From positions 1,922,001-1,986,000 of the forward strand of contig JAFBJZ010000660.1 in assembly GCA_016785225.1 (NCBI GenBank): 64,000 nt of DNA. Direction: 5' to 3'. Made by a program: the position numbers and the translations under genes. The DNA comes from Psettodes erumei. Its lineage: Eukaryota; Chordata; Actinopteri; Pleuronectiformes; Psettodidae. Positions 12,520-24,027 of the stretch are shown here, piece after piece; the stretch's first letter is position 1; each line of letters begins with the position of its first letter. The notes beneath the pieces are model-generated. The model was not told the DNA's origin. It made no database searches and saw only the letters and a list, made by a program, of their open reading frames with translations.

Positions 12520-12800
12520 ATTAGCAGCCACATCTTCAATCTCTGATTAGGAGTGGAGTAAATGAAGCGCCCCCCTCAGGTATACATTTCCATAATGTCA
12601 GGTAATTAAACCCCAGTGTTTTAATAGGAAGGCTCCCCGGGAGACGAGACAATGATGATAGACTTTCCTGAAAACCAGCATACTATTAGCTTGCTTTGAA
12701 CCGGCACTGAAACTATTACTTTCCTACCACAGATAATAGACAAATGATTACAAGCTTAATAGGTCTCCATCATCATAATAGAAAATAAATATTGCAGGAC
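12520..12800. promoter_or_regulatory. Candidate conserved non-coding element
   Basis: Low-repeat block with CTGATTAG, TCTGATTAGG, GGTAATTAAA, CAATGATGATAG and CATCATCATAATAG, which are dense homeodomain-type cores. It lies directly after the GGT-rich tract and 2 kb before the microexon. Supported by composition only. Confidence 0.25.
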
Positions 12801-13175
12801 ATTTCTTCTTCTCCCGCATCTTTCTGAGCTTTTGCCTTCAAATCAAACGTGCCTGTGGTGATAAAGCCTGAAGAAAATGTCCAGTTATCCCTGGTTTTAA
12901 ATTATGAACAGAAAATTCCCCGACCCGTTCATAAAAGGCCGTGGTGGAATTGATGCGCATTGGAGTTGTGTGTTTGCTGTTGATAGCTGACAGATTCCAG
13001 AGCTAAACAAAGGCTGGGAGCGCACCAGCGTCTTTTTCACCGCAGAAAAACCTAGAGAGGTGCTATTGTAAACATGACAGTGGATTGTCAGTACACCCTT
13101 GTTTTGGTTGCTGTTTTTTTGTCTGTGTGTGTGTGTATGTTATGCTCATACTGTATGTGCATGTACGCACGCGCC

Positions 13176-13177
<2 letters not shown>

Positions 13178-13207
<30 letters not shown>
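13178..13207. repeat. CA microsatellite
   Basis: A perfect CA run of 15 units, preceded by alternating ACGCACGCGCCCG. A TG run lies about 40 bases upstream (13124-13136), so the two can pair as a hairpin. Confidence 0.95.
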
Positions 13208-13208
<1 letters not shown>

Positions 13209-14095
13209 CAAAAGCCCTTTGATGAAACAAATTCTGCAGCGGGAAAGCTTTCTTTGTCTCTGTGCCCACTCGTATGTGTGGTACTCTAGCGAACAAAGGA
13301 AAACCATAATGGTGACACAGAAAGGTGTACAAACTGACTGAACTCCAGAAGGTCCCCTGTCGACGCACAAGCCGGAGAAAAAATAGATAAAAACACATTT
13401 TTTAAAAAAAATAGCCACAGGAGAGCTCTCCTTGATACCACACGTTCACGATATGTTGCTTGTGCAAAAGCACGATATGCTTGTGCGTTTTTTGGAAAAT
13501 AATAAGCTTTTAATGGGACGGCGTTGCTGTTGCTAATGATAGCCAATGCTGCTGCTGAAACTGAAAATCATTAAAGGCGCGTTGCTGCGTATGAGTCTCC
13601 CAATGCCCTCTCCATGAACTGCACTTCAAACACACAGGCTACCTACTTTCAGTAACACCCAAATTAACAGATGTACTTTAAATCCCCTCTAATCTGTCTC
13701 CTCTCGTGTGCACCGGATGCCTCTGACTGACAGAGCAAAATGAAACTAGCTCCATTTCTAATGATGCACTCTCCGCTAATAGCAGTCTGCCGTTACCTTC
13801 TGCTGAACCGGTAAACTGCGGTTGATGTTGGACGTTCACGTGAAGTCACGCCGCGAGTGCTCGTCATCGAAGGCGTCTCTAAGCTGACGACAGGGTAACG
13901 TGGAGCGAGGCTTTACTCTGATCATGTTCTTCTCCTATGTCGCCCTGAAGAGGACACCTCGTCGTTGTTTTCACCGAACCAAACGAGGCCGGGTGTGTGA
14001 TTTTAAGTAGCGTGCTGGCGTCAGAGAATCAGAGGCGGGATGTGTAACAAAACAGCTTCCTACTCTGTGACAACTGCCCGTTTATTGCCCGAACA

Positions 14096-14226
14096 ATCCC
14101 ACAGAGGTGAAGAATGATGCAAAAATGTGCTGGATCCAGATCCTGATCCCAGATCGCTACCAGAATTTTATCTAAATTAGACCAAGAGCCACCTCTGGTT
14201 TAAAAAAAAAAATAAATAAAAACCTG
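14096..14226. repeat. Possible repeat fragment with A-rich tail
   Basis: CTGGATCCAGATCCTGATCCCAGATCG and the following AATTTTATCTAAATTAGACCAAGAG, then an A-rich run (14202-14221), loosely resemble the reverse of the repeat at the right edge of the window. The similarity is weak and based on memory and eye only. Confidence 0.2.
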
Positions 14227-14800
14227 GAGATGCCGTAAACAAACCACTGGATGACATTGCTGTTACTTTGCCAGTGCATTACGGCGGTGTTGTCGGGAGC
14301 TATCAGAACCCTAAATCTTGTATTGGGAGACACAATTATCCGAACGGGAGATTACACATAAAACCGAGAGTGATATAAAAACCTGTAACATAACTGCATA
14401 ACCATTCAAGCCAATTCCTGGCTCGTGTTGGGGCTATATACCGACACCGTCCTCCTCCCTTCCTCATATAATCCCCCTCGCAGCTACTGCTGTGATCAGT
14501 GAAATAAAACAAAGCAGGACGATAAAAGAAACTTGTACAGTTTTCTTTTTAGTGCTGGGAAAATATACCACGAGAGCTCATGAATCATTGTGTTCTGCTC
14601 TCAATCTGACTTTGTGCGGCAGTGGCTCTGTTCATTAGGGGATCCGAATGACACGTCTGATCAATTATGTCTGTGGGTTTAGATAGTCAAATAGGTGCAT
14701 TAATGAAAAATCTGACTTTTAAAGAATCCAAACCCAAAATGACTAGATATTGCTGACTGTGTTGAATTATCCATATCTGCTGGCTCTTTGAAGTTTACTG

Positions 14801-14836
14801 ACTCACTTTTTTTTCTCCTTTCTTTCCTCTTTTCAG
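14801..14836 (+). promoter_or_regulatory. 3' splice region of the microexon (branch point, polypyrimidine tract, AG)
   Basis: TTACTGAC places a branch-point adenine at 14801. A nearly unbroken pyrimidine run follows up to CAG at 14834-14836, with no other AG dinucleotide between branch point and acceptor. Very short exons usually need strong flanking signals, and this one has them on both sides. Confidence 0.75.
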
Positions 14837-14866
14837 CAAACTCCAGTCTCCTGGGAGGAGGGGGAG
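14837..14866 (+). CDS. macrod2: MACROD2 catalytic-loop microexon (30 nt, internal exon)
   Basis: Internal coding exon of the mono-ADP-ribosyl hydrolase MACROD2, which removes ADP-ribose from acidic residues of modified proteins. With one G supplied by the upstream exon it reads A-N-S-S-L-L-G-G-G-G and donates the first base of a Val codon (G|TT) to the next exon. This is the A-N-x-S-L-L-G-G-G-G strand and loop of MacroD-type macro domains; the Asn is the conserved ligand-binding and catalytic residue and the glycines contact the ADP-ribose diphosphate. The acceptor is strong: a pyrimidine tract from about 14805, then CAG, with a CTGAC branch-point match whose A is at 14801, 35 nt from the AG. 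The donor is GTGAGT. Phase is 1 at both ends. Human MACROD2, as I recall it, has Ala where this has the first Ser after Asn. The match to the other exon in phase and catalytic spacing makes chance very unlikely. Confidence 0.9.
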
Positions 14867-16439
14867 GTGAGTGAACGGCTTTGTTTTTCATTATATCATC
14901 GCACCGTTTGTTCCTACGGCATTAAAGCAATCAAAGCCTTGCTCGTCAGATCTGGCGTGTGCGGCACGCCCGCATTCTTCCGTGGGTTCCTCGGCAGATT
15001 TTAGTGTCCATTTAGTTTCAAGTGTCTGTGTTAAATGTGGCTGAACGTAAGGCCAAAACATTGGAGCGTAGTGCAGAGCAACCTTGCACTGTGCCACACT
15101 GAGAGATGGTCATTACTTTAGCGGCCTGCCGAGGAACATTATCATCAAAGCGGTGGAGGAAATCTGAGGCAGCCGACCGTGGCGTAGGAATAATGGGCAG
15201 GGAAGTCCCAGAATAGAAAGCTACTGTCTAAGCCCACTGTTCCTCTTCTCTGAAATTTGACTTCTACAGTGACATGATTGAAATAATCTTTTTTTTTTTC
15301 ACCGCAGCGAGATGGGTTGGGGTAAAATGCACCCCGGTTAGATGTGGCATATTAATTTCTAGTCCAACAGAGAATATTTGATGACAACGAAATAAGGTCA
15401 GAGCTTCAGCCTGATCTGTTTGTCCATCTGTGTTGACTCTCCCGTCCAGTGTGTCTCATGACAGCCTTCAGCTGTGCACGGTCATCCCAACCGCCACATT
15501 AGAAATTGGTACTATTTATCTGATATATCTAAGCAATGTAATAGATCTCTTAAGTGTCTCCCTAAGAAATATTGTTATTAATTTAGCCATAGGTTTTTTT
15601 CATCAAGGAGGAAAATAATAAACAATGATGTAGGTGACTGTTTGAAATGTGATACTGCAAATCATTGTACCTGCCACATTTTTCCATCAAATTACACTCT
15701 GCAGTTTTAGAAATGTTTTTTTTTTGCAGCAAACTGTGTTCGGACAGAAATATGCACTTCCTTGGATGGAACTTCTTTCTGTACATATTTATTTATTAGG
15801 ATGTGAGCACCTGGCATGAAGCGTGAGGCGAGGGATGAGTATAAAGCAACATCAAAGCCACGGCGTAGCCGGTGCGCAGTTACTGCTCGGTGCGTGCAGG
15901 GCTTTTGAAACCTTATTCACATCTAATCACGGAGCCTTGAGTGGCCCTCATCTCGTCTGATTCATGTTTAAGACTGCAAATTTCCCAGCCGGGGTTGCGT
16001 AGCCATTGCGGCATCGCAGCCTGAATCCGTGACATTGAGAAGCTCTCGGCGCACAACCATCTAGAGAACTTCTGTGATTGAGAGCAAAGGCCACGGACAT
16101 GTGTCTTCATAACCAGGCCGGGCTCAGTAAAGCAGGGTATTATGTCCTTCTGATTGGTGTCTGTCTCAGCTGCAGTCGACTCACTGTATCGATTTGCCAC
16201 GTACAAAGAAACACAAGAAGCAATTTTCTCTGTTATTATGTTTTCATTATTGTTATTTTGCGGCAAATCACCTTTTTATACAGTAGCGCCAACGCGCTGC
16301 CTCGACGATTTATCCAGGTTCTCCTTCAACTGATAATAGGTATTACAGGTTTTTTTTTTTTTTGCTTCAACACAGCAGCAATGAAAGCACAATGGAATTT
16401 GCAGCTGTCACCCGCAGAACATGAGATCTTGCCCGTCAA

Positions 16440-16720
16440 TTAATGTCATACTTAGCAGGAAAACATTTCAGTTGATTGTGACCTGCAGCTGTGCTTATTA
16501 ACTCCAGAGGAATTCTAATTGGAGTTGGTGCCGTTTTTTTGAGAGCAAAGCCTCCTTTCATTCTTAATTGACCCCCAGCGATGCTATTCCTGCCAAGTTA
16601 GTGGCACAAGATACGAGGTCAATTAACTCTTAAATGTTAAGCCTCTCGCTTGTGTTGTATTAATAATGACCACGACAAACATGTGTTATTTTAGCAAATC
16701 TCATGTGAGCATTCTCGTGC
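16440..16720. promoter_or_regulatory. Candidate conserved non-coding element with inverted TTAATTGACC sites
   Basis: Two perfectly inverted 10-bp words, TTAATTGACC at 16564-16573 and GGTCAATTAA at 16617-16626, are 43 bp apart. Each joins a homeodomain-like AATTA core to a GGTCA nuclear-receptor-like half site. TCTAATTGGAG and GTATTAATAATGACC lie on either side. Confidence 0.3.
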
Positions 16721-17639
16721 AGCGTGTTTATGTTTTGTGGCCATGCAAAAGAATGAGGAGATGATTATGCCAGGGAGAGATACTATTATCTCCCAGAGAG
16801 CTTTTTTTCCCCCCCTCAAAACAAAGCTTGTCTTTTATCTACACGGGGCCAAGAGGGGTTTTATCTTCCAGTGTCTTTATCACTCGAAGGTGGCTGCTAA
16901 AGCCGCAAAACTGTTCTCTCTGTTCTCACCCCGGCCTTTCAGTTACCTCCGCAGTGTATCTGTGGTTTGGCGTGTGAAGACCTCCTGCCTCGGTGGTGGC
17001 GAGGATCGATGTGAAGAGGAGATGTGCTCGCGTATAGGGCCCTCCTTATCTCCCAGCTGTCTTCTCGGGGCTTTGCGGAGGGGCAGACTCACAACAGGAT
17101 GATCCATCATGCCGGCCTCACGCACCTGAGCCATGTTTAGTTTTCACACCTCTGGAGGTGGGCCTCCCGCCAGTGTTTTAAAAAAACGGAAGTTTATGCG
17201 GGGAAAGTTAGTTTATCACCTACACACTTTTGGAAGTTCCCCTGACTTAACGTGGCTTTAAAAAATGCGTGTTATTTTTGCTGTATGAGTCGGTATCTTC
17301 TGAGAGGAAGGAATATTTCTGTGAATCTTTCTGTGTATTTGATCATTAATTAAACGTGTCTTTTGTTGCGTTTGGCTTCTGGATTATCTGGCCAAGCCTT
17401 AACAGCAAAGGTATTTTTTGTCCGTTTTGTCCTGTAATACCCTCTCCCCACCCAAAAAATATATATTTATAGTACAGCATATGTTAGTTATGGAGACGAT
17501 AAAATAAACTCCAGGAAATATTATTATGCCCTGATGCTCGATTAAATCCTTAGAAATCACTGATAGGAATTCTCTGTGGGTCGTATGTCTTCAGCATTAT
17601 GTACACAACTGGGTTAACTAAAATAGCACTGTTATCTAC

Positions 17640-18010
17640 ATTAGACATGCTGGTCTCGCTGGGATTTCATACATACATAGAGGGAACTAACAATGATCTC
17701 TGATAATAGCATGCTAAATGAGGCCTCTGTGAATAGAGGGTAATTATGAATGGTACCAGGTTGCGCGTGTGATGTGCGTCGCAGCATGGCTGGATGCTGG
17801 CACAGTCCCAAAAGGAAAGACCTAAGGTAAACATTGTGTTGTCTTTATCTCCCCCCCCACTTGTGTCATTCTCACAAACACACACACCGAGCTGTGTAAT
17901 GATAGCGTGAAGCCCTGTGTAGCCAAAGAGAGGGGAGCTCCACTCGCCTTTGATGTCTCCATCCATGAGGGGAATTGGCTCATTAGCATTCCAACCAGAA
18001 CCATTGCCCA
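17640..18010. promoter_or_regulatory. Candidate conserved non-coding element
   Basis: Repeat-free block with TCTGATAATAGCATGC, GGGTAATTATGAATGG and GGCTCATTAGCATTCC, the last resembling an octamer/POU plus homeodomain composite. Supported by composition only. Confidence 0.22.
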
Positions 18011-19844
18011 TTTAGCACCAGGCTTTAACTAGACCACCCAAACAAATCGTTCCTCTCAGGTCGGGCCTCCTTTCTCTCCTCCAGTCAAGCAGCGGGGCAC
18101 ATGCACGCTTGTTTTCCACGTCCTGACTGGGGCTAATTTAGCCACGGGCAGCTAACGCTCTCTGCACTCAGCAGCCTTGGTCATTGCTTATATAACACGG
18201 GCTGTAGCGCTGTGTGCTCCCAGCTCGCCTCCCTGTTTCCTAAACAGCGGTGTGAGTCATAGCAAGTGCCACCACATTCTACTACACGGGATTAATTATG
18301 CTTGCTGCGATTATGCCTGGCTGTGGCGGGGCCCTTACGGTTCTCTGCGGCTGAAGATGTCATCGGGTGCAGAGTCGCGATGACATGGTGAGGCAGCGCC
18401 CGTGGCTCTCCCGAGGAAATGCTGTGGACACAAACGCTAGTAAATTGCACATGTAATTAACAGCACGATTTCCCCAGCCGTGACCTTTGGGTGAAACGTA
18501 AGAACTCGGGCTTAGAGTAAATTTACCTGACCACAGGACCACAACAGCAGCGCTGCAGTCTCAGCAGAACCACGCAGTAGCCGCGGTAACTGGCTCTTAC
18601 TACGACGGCGTGCTCCACTTCGCTCAACAAAGAAACCGTATCCAGTTTTGGATGTCCCCTTCTCAGGATTCCTAAGTGCTTCACCCTGCTTATCTCTATT
18701 GCCATTCGTTATGCAAAGAGCTCTGTTTTCTTTTCCTGTCACCTCCAGGTGAACCAATATCACCTGTCTGGCTCCTGCCCGAGGCTTGTTTATTGAGCAG
18801 ATTGGAAGGGGCCAGGGCGCAAGGGGGAGGGGAGGTCGCGACACAGGACAGTGTTATGTGACGGTTTAGGTTGGGTGGCCTTATGTCCCTGTCACTGCCA
18901 TCTCAGCCCTCTGGAAGCACCAAAACACCCCCCGCCCCCCACACACACACATGATTAATCACTCAAAGGTGACATATTATTCTCCTAACTCATAGATTGT
19001 ACAATATGCTTGACTGATGGTCCTCAGTTCACAGATGGTAGTAACAGCCATTAGCATAACTTATGACGGAGATAGCGTATTTCCCCATGGAGTAACCCAA
19101 ATAATGTAAAATGATAAATTGAATGCAAAGACACCTCAGTTGGCGCGGTACCTTTGGGATTTATTTAGCTGCCCATATATATAGCGAGCAGTGACACTCT
19201 GGTCCACCTCGTATTTGTGCTGTAATGTTCTGTTTCCTTTTTTTATGTGTGTATGAGACAATGATAATGTGAGTCTGTCCTCCTGCTGCCAGGAACTAAG
19301 GTACATTAACAGTGTAAATACATGTGTATTGTCACTCTGTCTTTGTCTGTGTGGTTTAAACACTGTTAATTTACCTCTCGCTTCAGTCGACTGTGTTCAG
19401 GACAGGACAATTATTGCATATGGTGCCCTCCAAATACGGGACAGACATCTTGCATTGGCCTGAGCCATTCATTTAAATAATTAAAATGAAATACATTTTT
19501 TTAAAATCCTCATTTGAATTGGCCTTGTTCTTGCGTAAGCAGAGAAGTCATTTTGGAAATTATTTACACTTACTTACTTTAAGTACAAAACAACCTAATG
19601 CAACACATCCCAAGTGTAATCCACTTCTAAGTGAATTTGTGCATCAACACTGCACTATAAGCTACCGCTCAAGGGTTGCCTTGTCTTTCTGAAATGATGT
19701 GTAACCCAGTATGCTGACTGCATGATATACAAGAAAAACATGCATCTGTCATCTATTAATTGTCTGTAGCGACAAAAGCTAATTCTATGTTCTGCAGATT
19801 TGCAAGATTGCTCACATTTTTAATGAAAGGTGGTAAATGGTGAC

Positions 19845-19862
19845 TATATATATATATATATA
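19845..19862. repeat. TA microsatellite
   Basis: A perfect TA run of 9 units. Confidence 0.95.
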
Positions 19863-22240
19863 TGAAATTATGTTGAGCACAGTGACATCTCATAGCTAAA
19901 GGGAAACATCAATCACCGTATTGAAAAATTATTATGTGGGAAGTATCCCCGCGCTGTCAGATCATTTCTCCCAATCATTACAGCGGTGACGTCGTTTGGA
20001 GGGCATTCCAATGAAATTAGCAGGACAAGGTCGTCGGGTAGGCTGCAGTTTGCGGTACCCAAACAGTGATGGAAATTGCATTTCAGCGTGAGAGTGCACT
20101 CTAATGCCATCTCTTTCTCCCTCCTGCCACCACAGAGAACAGTCACCCCCCCCCTCCAACCTCCACCAATCAGCAGTGATGGATGGACTAATTGATGCAG
20201 AATGAGCGGGCCATTCATTTTAGCCTACAACAGTGGGTTCCATATTTAGGATTAGTGTTGCATTATAATAGGAAGGGTAGAAGAAATGGTCAGGAAGTCC
20301 ATGGACACTAGAGGGAAGGAGGGACAGTGTGAGGAAGCATTCTGAAACAAAAGCTTGAGACAAAAGGAGGGAGAGAGAAAGAGAGAGATTATGAGCAGTG
20401 CTAACAGGACTGGTCAGTTGTGTAATGCTAAGCTTATGAGACATAAGAGAGCGCTCCAAGGGATTTATAGAGAGGTGTGTATCTGCGAACAAGAGCGAGC
20501 GAGAAGGGCATATAGCTGCCACATGTCCTGGTATCCCTCTCTTAGCCTATGAATCATTCATCTCTGTCCCCATGTATAAATCAAGCTGCCGGCCGTCGCC
20601 CGCGGCAGTCATGTCATTAGCTAGTTGACGGCGTCACTTGATCTCTGGCACTGCAGTGTGGGCGAGGGAAAGGGCCGAGCTTTAAGCAGCAGGCGCACGC
20701 ATCAGCATATCAGACTGCACGAGGCTTTCTGCGTCTGGCCGCGGTGGTAGCCGGCTTCGCGGGGCTAACCGGGGCCGCGAGAGACTTGTCTTCTCTGAGA
20801 GACCGCTGACACTCAGGCTTGCACTTTACCATCAAATGGGCAGTTTCCTGGAAGCTGCTCTCGACTGTGCACGTGCATAATACAGAGCTTTTAGAAAGTG
20901 TCCGCGTGATGCACATCGTGTTTTAGTTTGTGGTTGATTTGCGTAACAGCTTACATTTTTTTCATTACTATAATTTGAATGAATTTGTGATAATGCGTAA
21001 GTGCTTTTGATTTTTGAAACCACAAGGCTCTTATTAACAGGGTAAATGTACATTTCATTTCCTTAGGCGTTAAAGTATATTTTAAAAAAATACAGTTTTC
21101 CATTTGTTTTAGTGAATTAAAACATCTCAGAGGCTGAAGGGGGAAATGAGTTGTGCCTCTGTGATATTGAATTGCACCAGACATCCTCAGTACCCTACCC
21201 ACCGATTTTCAGTATAATTTTCAGACTGACTTCACTGCCTTTCGCCACTGAGGGGTCATGCGAGGCGGGGGACTTCACCCCTCTCGAATCTCTCCCATCG
21301 AACCGGAGGACTGAGTAAGTCTGGAAGCCTTATCAGTTTGAAATGCTGGCTCTGCCAGCTGCAGCTCCAAACCTCGGGGCAATAGTCGAGCCTCGAGGCA
21401 GTTGAGGCTAGGGAAGTCTCTGAGTGCTGCAGCATTTTTGGCTTATAGTCCTGGTACAAAGTGCAAATGATCATATAAGCGACTGTATAAGCAATTGTCT
21501 TTTTTTTTTTTTTTTTTGCTGTTTTGCAAGTTCCAGCGTGTACATTTTTGCATGCATTTGTGTGCTTATGCAAGTGTTTTTCAGGTTGCCTGCGAGGAAA
21601 CAACACAAGCATATAGGCGATCTTTACTTCTCAGAATCATTTAGTTGAAAATGAATACATTTTATATCACCGACTGGTTCTTTTCTTCCCTCAGGGTTAC
21701 TCTTGTAAACATATTGCAGATGCTTGTTTTCCTTTGTGTTTGACCTCTGCAGGCTCTCTCTCTCTCTCTCTGTTTTGTGCTATCTCTCCTTGTCTCTCTG
21801 CAAGGAAATGATGGTGGCCTTTGACCTCATTCAGGGGGACAAAAGGAACGATATGCACAATCCCACAGCGCCCTTACATACATATCAACCACTAAGTAAT
21901 TCCCTTGCTTTTGTGCAACAAAGGACCGGCACCCCATTTTAGGGAGTGTCCACCTTATTCTGTCTCCCCTCGTTGTGCACAAAATGAGGATACCACCGCA
22001 GGGCTGGAGAAGTGGGCAAGAAAGTGTCAATTTAGTTCTCTTCCAGATTGCATCACACATGAACCCCCCCATTCCCCCACGCAATCCCCCTGCACACCAG
22101 CCTTTCTGGGTCAGTTGTTTGAGATTTTAGACAATTCAAAGCATTACCAACCCCAGTGTCAGAGCGCATTTGTGTCCAGCGCGGGCTTTATCGTGGCTGT
22201 TTTGAGGCTAGATTGTGCATTTGGTCAGTTCATTTTCTTT

Positions 22241-22402
22241 TGCATGCGTGCGTCTGGGCGTATTACGTGTGCAAGCGACCGCGCGTTTGCACGCCAGTGA
22301 ACGCGTGTGAACATGACTGTGCACGCATGATTTTGCTGGCGTGATGGCATGTCTGTGTGTCTGTCTGAATTTAAAAGCGAGTGTGCGAGTGTGTGTGCGT
22401 GT
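22241..22402. repeat. Degenerate alternating purine-pyrimidine region
   Basis: A decayed TG/CG-rich tract (GCATGCGTGCGTC, TTACGTGTGCAAGCG, GAACGCGTGTGAAC, GTGTGCGAGTGTGTGTGCGT). It looks like an old TG microsatellite with many substitutions and keeps CpG steps. Confidence 0.45.
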
Positions 22403-22919
22403 GATTCTTATTCTGAGATGACTGGATGCTGAGCTGTCTTGTCAGTTGACTCAGTGGTCAGTTTTGGTCCCACCGCCCCCCAGCAATGCAGGATGGAGTG
22501 ATGAGATGTGACAGACTGGGACACTTCTTAGCAGGGCACTACCCCATCCCATCGTCTCACCAATCAAGGCGAGGCTGCTACAGGGGCATCGCAAGAGGCT
22601 CCGAGAGCTCGGCCGCATGCTCGCAAATTGATTCAGAGGTGGCTGACATGGCAATATACCAATCATATGAAACCCTGTTATTTTCTAAACATTTACGCAG
22701 ATTGCACTCCGGACAAGTTCTTGTAAAATATATATTAGGAACATAGGTCTGCCAAAAGGAAAGCAGACATTTAGAAATGTGCACCCCCAGCAGTTAAGAA
22801 AATATGGGTGTTACAACCTGAACTCAGCACTGAAACCCTGAAGTTTAGCATCAAGACTACTCGTTTTGTTTGCTTTGCTTTGAAGTTTAATAGAATTTAA
22901 TTCCCTCTATGCCACCCAC

Positions 22920-23095
22920 TCTCTGTATCTTGCGGTGGGGAAGGTAATTGAGGAACCAGTGGAGATCAATGGACGAAATTAGCAGGACATTGCCATTAAG
23001 CAGAGCCATTAAATCAATAAACAGCCATCAGACGGGGTAGAATAACCTTGTTCTAGCAGCCATTTAGTTTGGACAAACTAGTAATTATTGTTTTT
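22920..23095. promoter_or_regulatory. Candidate conserved non-coding element
   Basis: Contains GGTAATTGAGG, AATTAGCAGGAC, GCCATTAAGC, GCCATTAAATCAATAAACAG and CTAGTAATTATTG in under 180 bp with no simple repeats. Confidence 0.22.
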
Positions 23096-24005
23096 ATGAA
23101 TACTGTATGCAGTACATACACACACGCAACCATTTTTGTTTTTAATGGAAAGTGTGAGAGTTGACTACTTTAAATTCGGTGTACAAGTATACTCTGCTGT
23201 ACCTGCTCTGAGTCTGGGTGTGTGGATGGTTCAGAATTCAGAAGCATTGTTGTGTTTTGTTGTTAATTTGAATGTGCAATACAAGACCACGCGCAATTTG
23301 TTGGAGGGATGCAATGACCGTTAACACCAAATAGGTATGGTCGCACGCTTTGTTCATTTACAACAGTTACTAAATTGCCGTGTACCATTTTCGTGTAAAT
23401 GCACCATGTACCGTTCTGGTAATGTTAACTAGAGCTGGCTCATGGACTTTTATTGTCCCGCTCGCTCTACAGCGGAGGTAGAGCGTGCACGTGCGCGCTG
23501 CAGGGCTCTTGGGGCTTTGCGCTGTCTAAACGGTGCATGCTATAATTCCGCTAACCACCAGGCATCACAAAAGCATAAACGAACAAACACACTGAGCGCT
23601 GATTGCCCTCAAGTACCTAATGTTTACAGTAGCTTTCGGGTGGTATGTAGAGCTGGGGCCTCGGGTGCGCGGCAGCGCGCCGAGCATAATGGGTCTCTGG
23701 GAGGAAGGAGAATATTCACGCGAGCTCCTTTTTAAAGAGCTGGTTTCGTGGCTGATTGGTGGCACTTCTTTGACACTTCCTGCGCAGGGGCTGACCCGCT
23801 GTGGTGGCCTTTTGCCAGCTGGTAACAAACTGTCAAGCTTTCTGCATCTCTCATGGGGCGACCTAGTTAGTTGTGTCTGACAGGCCACTTGCCTACAAGT
23901 GAGGTTCCAGCCCAGGGAGGGCAGAGCAAGCTCCAGAGGAAAGCTGTCATCTTTTTGTCAGACCACAGGGAAGAGGAGGGGTTCCTCTCTCACTCTTTTC
24001 TCCCA

Positions 24006-24027
24006 TCTCTCTCTCTCTCTCTCTCTC
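24006..24027. repeat. TC microsatellite
   Basis: A perfect TC run of 11 units in a pyrimidine-rich segment. Confidence 0.95.

Larger units (their letters stand above)
1..14836 (+). other. macrod2: MACROD2 intron upstream of the microexon (3' part)
   Basis: Non-coding by inspection. I looked for the preceding exon, which should end in codons for D-A-I-V-N-A plus one G before GT, and found no match, so it lies outside the window. Contents include a TC tract at 11-26, a CpG-island-like patch at 3721-3960, an ATT tract at 4789-4809, an inverted-repeat element at 4988-5411, CA/TG tracts near 2437, 6801, 8312, 8587, 9499 and 13178, a GC-rich repeat-like block near 8830-9115, and TAAT-rich candidate regulatory blocks near 7865-8090 and 12520-12800. 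In other vertebrates FLRT3 is nested, in antisense, in an upstream MACROD2 intron. No leucine-rich-repeat reading frame is present here, so if it is conserved it must lie further left. Confidence 0.85.

Noticed and set aside
13124..13207. TG tract and CA tract as a microRNA-like hairpin
   Set aside because: The pairing is purely between simple repeats, which fold readily without being processed; no unique stem sequence.
1..14836. Search for FLRT3 coding sequence or the preceding MACROD2 exon
   Set aside because: No leucine-rich-repeat frame on either strand and no D-A-I-V-N-A codons before a GT donor were found.
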